Shown here in pieces: positions 7,665 to 13,707 of a stretch of 13,707 nucleotides of DNA. The notes under the pieces are model-generated. The model ran no database searches, had not been told where the DNA came from, and saw only the letters and a program-made list of their open reading frames with translations. Within the stretch, counting starts at the first letter, position 1. Each line of letters opens with the position of its first letter. Made by a program: the position numbers and the translations under genes. The DNA is taken from positions 1 to 13,707 of the forward strand of contig CAMLGC010000067.1 of the NCBI GenBank assembly GCA_946479505.1, written 5' to 3'. The stretch comes from an uncultured Sphingomonadaceae bacterium. GTDB lineage: Bacteria > Pseudomonadota > Alphaproteobacteria > Sphingomonadales > Sphingomonadaceae.

Positions 7665-8537
7665 CTAGCCGAAATCGTCCGCGACCGGTAGCGGAAGCGG
7701 ATGCCGGACGCGGTCGGACAGATCAGTACCCTGTTCGATATTGGTGAACCACACCGTCGCGGTCGACGTCACCGGCTTTTTGTTCGCGCGGATTCCCCAG
7801 CGATAGATCCCGAACTTCATCACGCCCATGCTCGGTTCGATCGGGCCGCCCGTATAGAAATCACCCAGCGGGCCGCCCGTCCAATCCACGACCTTGCGCC
7901 CGTCGATCCAGACCCGCACGAGGCCGTCAACAAGGCCGGTCCGCGCTTCGACAACGAAATTATACCAGCGATCCGGCACGACATCGATCGTCGTCGTTAT
8001 TCGCGGGCGCATCCGGCCGCGCTTGTCGGAGCCGCGATGGCTGATTTGCAGCTTTCCCTTTCGGCCGCGCTTGAGCTCGAAACGCAGCCATGGGCCGGCT
8101 CCCCTTGGCGTCACGTACGCGGAAACGTCGCTGAGCCACTGCGCGATGATGTTGAAATCTCCATCGGGAACGAAATCGCCGATCCGAAAGGCGCCCGAAT
8201 ACCAGCGCGTCGCGCCGAGCGGCGCATCGAAGCGCGATCTCAGCTCGACACGTTCTCGTTCCCCGCGTTCTCCCTTGCGCTGCTCGCCGGGGCTCAACTC
8301 GAAGCGAAAAACCGGGCTTTCACCGGAGCCGCGATCGAAGATGCGGAGGTTGTGCGGCCGCTGCGGTGTTTCGACCCCGTAGCGCTGACCCGATAGAACG
8401 ATGCCGCTGCCGTTTGGCACGGTATCCGATTGCCCGCGATCGCCGTAGCGCGCTGAGATTTTCGCGCCGACCATCGTCAACGGCATCATCGCGAACGAAC
8501 GAAGGAGCCCGCGCCGGCTGAAGCGAAAGACGTTCAT
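7665..8537 (-). CDS. Tat-exported polysaccharide lyase-fold protein (heparin lyase I-like)
   Basis: 290-residue exported protein. The N-terminus MNVFRFSRRGLLRSF carries a twin-arginine motif (SRRGLLR, 7-13) and a moderately hydrophobic stretch, with possible cleavage near residue 29, suggesting folded export by Tat. The rest resembles the heparin lyase I/polysaccharide lyase jelly-roll family: FRFELSPGEQRKGE (77-90), RERVELR (94-100), FNIIAQW (128-134), GLVRVWIDGRKVVDW (205-219), and KFGIYRWG (241-248) with the conserved-looking Tyr245. Such enzymes cleave uronate-linked polysaccharides by beta-elimination, which fits a locus with a uronate-forming dehydrogenase. Compared with the lyase domain encoded at 11555-13600, the histidine after the Q-x-H position is replaced by Leu135, so activity is in doubt and a binding role is possible. 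AGG 8 nt upstream supports ATG 8537. It follows the acyltransferase gene by 54 nt. Confidence 0.8.
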   Translation of the reverse strand: MNVFRFSRRGLLRSFAMMPLTMVGAKISARYGDRGQSDTVPNGSGIVLSGQRYGVETPQRPHNLRIFDRGSGESPVFRFELSPGEQRKGERGERERVELRSRFDAPLGATRWYSGAFRIGDFVPDGDFNIIAQWLSDVSAYVTPRGAGPWLRFELKRGRKGKLQISHRGSDKRGRMRPRITTTIDVVPDRWYNFVVEARTGLVDGLVRVWIDGRKVVDWTGGPLGDFYTGGPIEPSMGVMKFGIYRWGIRANKKPVTSTATVWFTNIEQGTDLSDRVRHPLPLPVADDFG

Positions 8538-8591
8538 CGTTGCCGCCTATCCGATGAATGTGGCGCCCATTTGATTTTGTGCGGCGCGGAA

Positions 8592-9716
8592 TTATTCCGC
8601 TGCCGCGGGCGCCGTTCGCGGACGTTCGTGAAAACGGCTACGTATCCGGCGCACCGGCGCTGTCACCCGATACGATATATTCGCCGCAAGGAACGTCAGC
8701 GCAAAGCCGAGCGGGATCATCACCAGCTTGGCGGCAAGGCCAGCGTCATGGATACCGTGGCCGGTAACCTTGATAAAGATGAAGAGGAATTCGAGGTGCC
8801 AAAGATAGGCGCCGTAAGAGAGCACCCCCATCTGCCGCATCGGCCCAAACTCCAGCAGCCTTATGACCGGTGCGCCCCCGCATCCGAACAAGCCATAGAA
8901 GAACATCATGAGCGAAATGCCCTGGATCGAATAGCGGAACGTCTCTCGAAACATCGGGTCGCGATATAGAAGAGAAACAAGCATGAGCACGCCCGCTCCA
9001 ACGATTGCGGCCCAACTCATCTTCGCCGATCGTGCGGTCGCGTTCCATCCGTTGAATAAGGTTGCGGTCAAGCATCCGAAGGCGATGCTGTCGATCCGGG
9101 TATCCGTCGCGCAATAGGTGTAGAGATGATCTTTTCCGCCCAGGCCGAACGGTGCGCCGTCGACAACGATCCAGATTCGCCAAAGCAGGGCCGCTATGCA
9201 GACGCCGATAAGCAAAAGCGCGAGAACGCGTGCTCGACGGCCGAACAGGAGCACCATCAAAGGAAAGCTTAGATAGAAATGTTCTTCGACGGCGAGCGAC
9301 CATAGATGCGGCCATCTAGCCGATATATCCGTAAATGCTCCGGTGTATAGAACGTAATAATTGGTCGTGTATGTAAATGCTGCAATAATGCTTCCAACAT
9401 TTACATAAGCGTAGATCAATCCGATGGTACAGCCGAAAACGACGAGCAACAAAAGTTCCGGGCTAAGCCTCAGAAACCTCCTCGCATAGAAATTTTTTAG
9501 GGAAATCGTCCCGTATTTCTGACGTTCCTTCAACAAGAGAGTCGTGATGAGGAACCCACTGACAAAAAAGAAGACGGTCACGCCAAGACCGCCAGGAACG
9601 ATCCAGCCGAAACCGAAATGGCCGATCATGACAAGCAGGATGCTGATAGCGCGAATGCCATCCAACCCAGGGATGTAGCCGCTCGGTTTGGATACCAAGG
9701 CATCATTGACTGGCAA
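8592..9716 (-). CDS. Acyltransferase 3 family membrane protein (OafA/YrhL-like)
   Basis: Integral membrane O-acyltransferase of 374 residues, likely adding acetyl or another acyl group to the polysaccharide repeat. The diagnostic first helix has YIPGLDGIRAISIL ending in the catalytic-type His33 (MIGH). FVSGFLIT, then ARRFLRLSPELLLL (78-91) with the conserved Arg pair, and WSLAVEEHFYL complete the family signature. About ten hydrophobic helices follow and there is no C-terminal SGNH domain, so this is the short form. I place the start at TTG 9716 because GGAG stands 7 nt upstream. An in-frame ATG at 9782 adds 22 Arg-rich residues of no family character and has only a too-close AGGGGA. The middle of the gene is AT-rich: 9361-9420 is 21/60 GC by hand count, far below the neighbours, which hints at foreign origin. 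It probably shares a transcript with the lyase gene. Confidence 0.9.
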   Translation of the reverse strand: MPVNDALVSKPSGYIPGLDGIRAISILLVMIGHFGFGWIVPGGLGVTVFFFVSGFLITTLLLKERQKYGTISLKNFYARRFLRLSPELLLLVVFGCTIGLIYAYVNVGSIIAAFTYTTNYYVLYTGAFTDISARWPHLWSLAVEEHFYLSFPLMVLLFGRRARVLALLLIGVCIAALLWRIWIVVDGAPFGLGGKDHLYTYCATDTRIDSIAFGCLTATLFNGWNATARSAKMSWAAIVGAGVLMLVSLLYRDPMFRETFRYSIQGISLMMFFYGLFGCGGAPVIRLLEFGPMRQMGVLSYGAYLWHLEFLFIFIKVTGHGIHDAGLAAKLVMIPLGFALTFLAANISYRVTAPVRRIRSRFHERPRTAPAAAE

Positions 9717-9723
9717 GTTTTTA

Positions 9724-9727
9724 CTCC
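9724..9727 (-). promoter_or_regulatory. Ribosome binding site for the acyltransferase gene (TTG start)
   Basis: On the minus strand GGAG is followed by 7 nt and then TTG at 9716-9714. Spacing and match are better than for the upstream ATG at 9782, so this site decides the start. Confidence 0.55.
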
Positions 9728-9885
9728 GTCCACTACCGGGTCGACGACACCGCAATCGTTGACGGACGCGGCGCCCAACCATTCCCCTACATCGCGGGAC
9801 CGCGACCTATCGTGAGTTTTCTCCCCAAGCGCAACCTCGCGCCGACGCGCGCGCCAGGTGGTTGGAAGGCCCGGATCCGCGGATG

Positions 9886-9923
9886 GCGGTGTCGTCGCGT
9901 CACCGCGAAATGCGGTGTGCGCG
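9886..9923. repeat. Three-element inverted repeat able to form alternative hairpins
   Basis: GCGGTG (9886-9891), CACCGC (9901-9906) and GCGGTG (9912-9917) occur in a row. The middle copy is complementary to both outer ones, so it can pair with only one at a time. The right-hand hairpin has a GAAAT loop and can be extended by CGCG (9896-9899) with CGCG (9920-9923). Short GC-rich repeats arise easily by chance in such DNA, so function is uncertain. Confidence 0.4.
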
Positions 9924-10175
9924 CCGCTCCTGTTCGGCCTCGGCGCGCGCTCGGTCTGGCGCTGTTGGGCCTTTCGGCCTAGGTGTGCCGCGGCATGCAG
10001 TCGACGATGTGGAAAGCGAGGTGCCGGAGCGTGCGAGTTCCCGAGAAGATCATGCGAATTGCGAGCGATTTCGACCACGACAGTGGCACGCGTGCCCGAG
10101 CGCCGCTTTCGATCGCGCGCGGATCGCCGCGCAACCTTCACCTGAAACGTCGACGCACCGGGGGTTCGGCCGTCC

Positions 10176-11435
10176 ATGCGTGCTGAAGGCGTGGCGTCGC
10201 CCGACATGATCGGCGGCGTTCCGCATGCCGCCGGTGCGCTGCGTGGGCGCAAGATCCTCATCCTCGTCGAAAACCTTCCCGTTCCGTTCGACCGCCGCGT
10301 GTGGCGCGAGGCGCGCACGCTCAAGGAGGCGGGGGCCGAGGTTTCGGTGATCTGCCCGACGGGCGCGGGGCACGATTCCGAATATGAGGTGATCGACGGC
10401 ATCCATATCTATCGCCATCCGCTGCGTGAGGCGGGGTCGACCGCAGGATATTTGCGCGAATACGGGGCGGCGCTGTTCCACGAACTGCGGCTCGCGGTGC
10501 GGATCGCGCGTCGACATGGGTTCGACACGATCCAGGCATGCAACCCGCCCGACCTGCTGTTCCTCGTCGCGCTGCCCTTCAAGCTGCTGGGCAAGCGGTT
10601 CATCTTCGATCACCACGACATCAATCCCGAACTGTTCGAGGCGAAGTTCGGCCGTCGGGGTCTCGCGTGGCGGCTGCTCTGCCTCTTCGAATGGCTGACC
10701 TTCAAGGCGGCCGATGTCGTCATGTCGACCAACCAGAGCTACCGCCGGATCGCCATGACCCGCGGCGGCAAGCGCGGCGAGGACGTGTTCGTCGTGCGAT
10801 CGGGCCCCGATCTTTCGCGCGTTCGTGCGGTTTCGCCCGATCCCAGCCTCAAAAAGGGGCGCCGTTTCCTGGTCGGCTATGTGGGCGTGATGGGCGAGCA
10901 GGAAGGCATCGACCTGCTGCTCGAATCCGCCCGCCACCTGATCCACGACAAGGGTCGCGACGACATCCAGTTCGTCCTCGTCGGCGGCGGGCCTGCGCTG
11001 GCCGAGATGCGCGCCTGCGCGGAGCACCTCGGCCTTGCCAATCATGTGACCTTCACCGGCCGCGCGCCCGACGAGATGCTGTTCCGCGTGCTCTCGACCG
11101 CCGACGTCTGCGTCAACCCCGATCGGGTCAACCCGATGAACGACAAATCGACGATGAACAAGATTCTGGAATATATGGCGTTTTCCAAGCCTATCGTTCA
11201 GTTCGACGTTGCCGAGGGACGCTTCAGCGCGCAGCAGGCGTCGCTTTATGCAAAGGCGAACGATCCCCTCGATTTTGCGGAAAAGATCGAGGAGCTTCTC
11301 GCGGACGATACGGCACGGGCGCGTATGGGCGCGTTCGGCCGGAATCGTGTCGAAAGCGAGCTTGCATGGGACTACGAAGCGCCGAAGCTGATCGCGGCCT
11401 ATCAGCGCGCCGGCAGGCCTCGGGCAAATCGATAA
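10176..11435 (+). CDS. Glycosyltransferase family 4 protein (GT-B fold)
   Basis: Predicted cytoplasmic glycosyltransferase of 419 residues. The N-terminal domain begins KILILVENLPVPFDRRVW (26-43) and contains ACNPPDLL (121-128) and FDHHDINPELF (144-154). The donor-binding half has VGYVGVMGEQEGIDLLL (233-249), VLVGGGP (267-273) and NDKSTMNKILEYMAFSKPIV (322-341). In the EX7E position the second Glu is Glu332, but the first place holds Lys324 with Asp323 beside it, as I recall for this NDKSTMNKI/LEYMA subgroup. It is therefore a subgroup trait more than damage. Donor and acceptor are unknown. ATG 10176 follows a GGGGG about 12 nt upstream; ATG 10206 is an alternative that would remove ten poorly ordered residues. 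GC is high (10981-11040 is 47/60), unlike the preceding acyltransferase. The lyase-fusion gene follows on the same strand after 119 nt. Confidence 0.92.
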   Translation: MRAEGVASPDMIGGVPHAAGALRGRKILILVENLPVPFDRRVWREARTLKEAGAEVSVICPTGAGHDSEYEVIDGIHIYRHPLREAGSTAGYLREYGAALFHELRLAVRIARRHGFDTIQACNPPDLLFLVALPFKLLGKRFIFDHHDINPELFEAKFGRRGLAWRLLCLFEWLTFKAADVVMSTNQSYRRIAMTRGGKRGEDVFVVRSGPDLSRVRAVSPDPSLKKGRRFLVGYVGVMGEQEGIDLLLESARHLIHDKGRDDIQFVLVGGGPALAEMRACAEHLGLANHVTFTGRAPDEMLFRVLSTADVCVNPDRVNPMNDKSTMNKILEYMAFSKPIVQFDVAEGRFSAQQASLYAKANDPLDFAEKIEELLADDTARARMGAFGRNRVESELAWDYEAPKLIAAYQRAGRPRANR

Positions 11436-11502
11436 GGCTGACCTCGGAATCGACCCGCCCCGTGCAACGACCGCAGCTATTATGTCGGCGCGGTGGATAT
11501 AG

Positions 11503-11517
11503 CTAATCAATGATTGG
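11503..11517. promoter_or_regulatory. AT-rich imperfect palindrome upstream of the lyase-fusion gene
   Basis: CTAATCA-A-TGATTGG is a 15-nt palindrome with one mismatch, in an AT-rich patch of the 119-nt gap between glycosyltransferase and lyase-fusion genes, about 40 nt before ATG 11555. TATTAT at 11479-11484 could be a -10 element for a separate transcript. Both are plausible operator/promoter pieces, but neither matches a regulator I can name. Confidence 0.3.
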
Positions 11518-11540
11518 CCGGGCCTTGACCAGCTTTTCAC

Positions 11541-11546
11541 GGGAGA
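11541..11546 (+). promoter_or_regulatory. Ribosome binding site for the lyase-fusion gene
   Basis: GGGAGA lies 8 nt before ATG 11555. It fixes the start there and not at the in-frame ATG 11510, which has no such site. Confidence 0.65.
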
Positions 11547-11554
11547 CCGACGCC

Positions 11555-13600
11555 ATGGACACCACCCCCACGATCGACCAGATCATCTCGACGCCCGGCA
11601 CGGACGCCGCCGCCGCAAACGACAATTCGACCTATATCGGTCCGAGCTTCCGCGCGCTCGGCGTCCCGGTCGACACGGCCACGCTTACCAGCCTGACGAT
11701 CAACATCGCGGGTTTCGATGGCACCGGAAACGGCGAGATTCACGTCTATCTCGCGGCCGAGGTTTCGGCAGGCGTGTTCGAACGCGTCGCCACTGCCGTA
11801 TTCGTCGGCGGGATCACCCAAGCGGGCGATTTCGACGTGCCGATCGCCGCGCTGGGCCTGACCGATGGTGCGATCCAGGCCGATTGGCACGTCTGCACCT
11901 ATACGCCCTCGCTGTCCACGGCCGGCGTCTCGCGCGGCATGGTCAATAGCACGGGGTGGCGCTGCGATAACAAGACGCTGCCGGTCACACCGACCGCATG
12001 CAATGCGATGACGGTCGCGCCCAAGTTCACCGCTGTCGTCTCCTATTCGTCGAGCGCGCGGGACGCGAACCTCATCGCCATGCTGAAGGTGGCCTACGAG
12101 CATGAGGGCATCGGCGTCGGCAATTATTATCAGCGCCCCGCGCTGAAGCCGATCCTGATTACCTATTTCTTCGACACCGATTATGGCGGCCTGATCAAGG
12201 GGTGGGGCTCGATCTGGTACGACGCGATTACCGGCGATGCGTTGCCATGGTGGGCGCCCGGCGCGACGGCGGACTTCGACTTCGCGAACGACCGCTACAT
12301 GCTGGACGGTGCCGAAGTCAGCCGCGCCGCCGCGATCGCGACCGACATCAGCGGCCGGCTGAGCGCCGATGGTTTGGCATTCACCGGCGTGTCCGGCGAG
12401 CAGGTGCAGGTGGCCAACGACGCGTCGGCCTCCATCTTCGCCAATGCTGCGAACGCATTCGAACTGCTCGTCGAGCAGGCGGACGACGCGACGGTGCAGG
12501 CGCTGATCGACGCGACCGCAGCGACCAGCCCGACGAGCAATCGGTACTTTCTCTTTCGGCGATCGGGGAGCGACGGCACAGCCTACCTGCGAGATTTGCT
12601 CGATCTCAATATCTATGCAGGATCGAACGTACCTGCGCAGCAGCTCCGCCAAGGCCAAACGTCGGTATTCGCCGCCGATCCGATTTGGATACGCGGGAGC
12701 TTCGGCGTCGATGCGATCGCGTTGCAGGACCATAGCGGCGGGGTGGCGACAACCGATCCCGAAGGTGCGCTCCCAACCGGGCTCGCGCGCATCTATTACG
12801 GGGGTGCCTATGACGGGTCGGCGTTTCCGTTCAACGGGTCGATCAAACGGGCGATTCACTGGAACGAGGCGCGCGATTTCGCGGCCGGCACGATCCGGAA
12901 CGGGCAAATCCTGACGTTGAGCGACGTCGATTTCAGGGCCGAATGCAACAGCACGCCGTATGCGATGCGGCTTGCCGACGGGCTGACGTCGAGTCCGCTG
13001 ATTTTCGAGACGCATCCCGGCGATCACCGCCCCGGCGAGACCGACCGATCGCGCACCGAAATCGGCATGATCCACGAGGTGGACCATCAACAGGTCTATT
13101 GGGCGGCGTGGGCGTTCAAGCCTGTCGAACTGACCTGGTCGGGAAGCTATTTCATCGTCTCGCAACTCCATCCCGATTCGACCTATGGCGTCGCACCGAT
13201 GTTGCGGATCGACTGGACCAATGCGCCGGGCGCGTTCGCGATCAGCGGCAACCATGTGGCCGCCGACGCTCCCGGCAATCCGCCCCAACCGACCGAGGTG
13301 TTCAACGTCGCCTTCGATCTGCCGATGGACGAATGGTCGTGGATGGTGCTCAAGCTCAAGTCGAGCACCGCGGATGGTCTCGTCGCGCTATGGGCCAATG
13401 GCCAGCAGGTGCTCGATTACACCGGCCCGTTCGGTTTCCTGCAGCTCGGACAGGCCGGCTATCTCAAGTTCGGCAACTACCAGTTCCCGCTCGCCACCGA
13501 TACATCGATCACCAAGATCGCCAACGTCCGCGGGCTGACCACCGAAGACCTGTCGCACCTGATCGATGCGCCGGAACCGATCGTGGGGGACGGGGCATGA
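11555..13600 (+). CDS. Multidomain protein with C-terminal polysaccharide lyase-fold domain
   Basis: 681 residues in three parts. Residues 1-205 form a Gly/Ala/Thr-rich beta-type region with two or more Cys (114, 137, 149) that I do not recognise. About 215-450 looks like a concanavalin/LamG-type beta-sandwich module, with FDFANDRYMLDG (241-252) and ARIYYGGAYDG (411-421) resembling modules of phage structural and secreted proteins. About 460-665 is a heparin lyase I-like domain matching the protein at 7665-8537: FETHPGDHRPGE (484-495), RSRTEIG (498-504), FIVSQLH (533-539), DGLVALWANGQQVLDY (607-622), KFGNYQF (638-644). It keeps His539 and Tyr642 as candidate catalytic residues. There is no signal peptide, membrane helix or RTX repeat, so the export route is unclear. 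Likely role: cutting the uronate-containing polysaccharide of this locus. The start rests on GGGAGA. The stop overlaps the next gene. Confidence 0.8.
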   Translation: MDTTPTIDQIISTPGTDAAAANDNSTYIGPSFRALGVPVDTATLTSLTINIAGFDGTGNGEIHVYLAAEVSAGVFERVATAVFVGGITQAGDFDVPIAALGLTDGAIQADWHVCTYTPSLSTAGVSRGMVNSTGWRCDNKTLPVTPTACNAMTVAPKFTAVVSYSSSARDANLIAMLKVAYEHEGIGVGNYYQRPALKPILITYFFDTDYGGLIKGWGSIWYDAITGDALPWWAPGATADFDFANDRYMLDGAEVSRAAAIATDISGRLSADGLAFTGVSGEQVQVANDASASIFANAANAFELLVEQADDATVQALIDATAATSPTSNRYFLFRRSGSDGTAYLRDLLDLNIYAGSNVPAQQLRQGQTSVFAADPIWIRGSFGVDAIALQDHSGGVATTDPEGALPTGLARIYYGGAYDGSAFPFNGSIKRAIHWNEARDFAAGTIRNGQILTLSDVDFRAECNSTPYAMRLADGLTSSPLIFETHPGDHRPGETDRSRTEIGMIHEVDHQQVYWAAWAFKPVELTWSGSYFIVSQLHPDSTYGVAPMLRIDWTNAPGAFAISGNHVAADAPGNPPQPTEVFNVAFDLPMDEWSWMVLKLKSSTADGLVALWANGQQVLDYTGPFGFLQLGQAGYLKFGNYQFPLATDTSITKIANVRGLTTEDLSHLIDAPEPIVGDGA

Positions 13601-13707
13601 TAGGCCACCGGCTGCCCGGTAGCCACCGTCCCTACAAGGTCATCGCCGAGCTTTTGAAGCCGTCGGGAACGCCTTCGCAGATCCTAGCCATGACAGCGCA
13701 TCAGGCC
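13597..13707 (+). CDS. Start of an unidentified gene, cut by the window end
   Basis: An ATG at 13597 overlaps the TGA of the lyase-fusion gene in an ATGA arrangement, the usual sign of translational coupling, with a G-rich stretch (GGGGGACGGGG) just before it. The frame stays open for all 37 codons to the window edge. The visible product begins MIGHRLPGSHRPYKVIAELL and continues with KPSGTPSQILAMTAHQA. It has no signal peptide so far, and I do not recognise a family. Tight coupling suggests it works with the lyase-fusion protein, for example in its export or in polysaccharide handling, but that is inference. Confidence 0.55.
   Translation, partial: MIGHRLPGSHRPYKVIAELLKPSGTPSQILAMTAHQA

Larger units (their letters stand above)
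9717..10175. other. 459-nt non-coding divergent region between acyltransferase and glycosyltransferase genes
   Basis: No reading frame here looks like a protein: the open stretches in it are Arg/Cys-rich and match nothing I recognise. It should contain promoters for the acyltransferase (-) and the glycosyltransferase (+), but I see no confident -35/-10 pair. The notable structure is a three-element inverted repeat at 9886-9917, listed separately. A weaker hairpin, GGGCC-TTTC-GGCC at 9967-9979, has no T run. I see no RNA gene or mobile-element end. Confidence 0.6.

Noticed and set aside
7650..7676. TTCGG...CCGAA inverted repeat at the glycosyltransferase/lyase junction, considered as a two-way terminator
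   Set aside because: Only five base pairs with a 13-nt loop and no T run on either side.
8585..8599. Near-perfect palindrome GCGGAAT-T-ATTCCGC at the end of the acyltransferase gene, considered as a terminator
   Set aside because: It contains the stop codon itself, leaves no proper loop and has no T run on the transcribed strand. The lyase gene follows closely on the same strand, so termination there is unlikely.
9965..9982. Hairpin TTGGGCC-TTTC-GGCCTAG considered as a terminator
   Set aside because: The stem contains two G-T pairs and no T run follows; no gene ends just before it on either strand.
9858..10145. Open frames of about 95-115 codons in the long intergenic region
   Set aside because: The products are Arg/Cys/Ala-rich, have no ribosome site and match no family, so they do not count as genes.
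10050..11540. Long open frame on the - strand, 496 codons
   Set aside because: It is antisense to the second glycosyltransferase, whose motifs are unmistakable. The shadow product is His/Arg/Glu-rich and unlike any family I know.
11537..13288. Long open frame on the - strand, 583 codons
   Set aside because: It is antisense to the lyase-fusion gene. The product is an Arg/Asp/Gly-rich string without motifs, whereas the + strand frame has a good ribosome site and recognisable domains.

Overview
This is a high-GC bacterial chromosome segment holding part of an exopolysaccharide or capsule locus of the Wzx/Wzy type. The GC-rich coding style, the mix of ATG and TTG starts and the protein relationships suggest an alphaproteobacterium, most likely a sphingomonad. 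That assignment rests on general resemblance, not on a marker gene. The window has no rRNA, tRNA, CRISPR array, insertion sequence or integrase.

Layout from left to right: an AlgD-like nucleotide-sugar dehydrogenase (+, 152-1414) with a terminator hairpin behind it; a Wzx-like flippase (-, 1439-2692) preceded on its own strand by a polysaccharide pyruvyl transferase (-, 2745-4058); a SAM-dependent methyltransferase (+, 4168-4986) whose stop codon overlaps that of a Wzy-like polymerase (-, 4983-6401); a family-4 glycosyltransferase (+, 6573-7649); a twin-arginine-exported polysaccharide-lyase-fold protein (-, 7665-8537) preceded on its strand by an acyltransferase-3 membrane protein (-, 8592-9716); a 459-nt non-coding gap; a second family-4 glycosyltransferase (+, 10176-11435); a 681-residue multidomain protein ending in the same lyase fold (+, 11555-13600); and the first 37 codons of another gene (+, from 13597) that runs off the end.

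How the genes fit together: the dehydrogenase should supply an activated uronic acid, probably GDP-mannuronate. The two glycosyltransferases would add sugars to a lipid-linked repeat unit. The pyruvyl transferase, acyltransferase and methyltransferase could decorate it. The flippase would move the unit across the inner membrane, and the Wzy-like protein would polymerise it. The two lyase-fold proteins would cut or bind the uronate-containing product for trimming, release or turnover. The initiating sugar-phosphate transferase, the Wza/Wzc export parts and the other sugar-nucleotide genes are not here and presumably lie outside.

The most notable features are the pair of related lyase domains in two very different architectures (one Tat-exported, one fused behind about 450 residues of unrelated N-terminal sequence with no signal peptide), the loss of a candidate catalytic histidine in the smaller one, and the arrangement of the locus as successive converging cassettes with very tight 3' junctions and patchy base composition.
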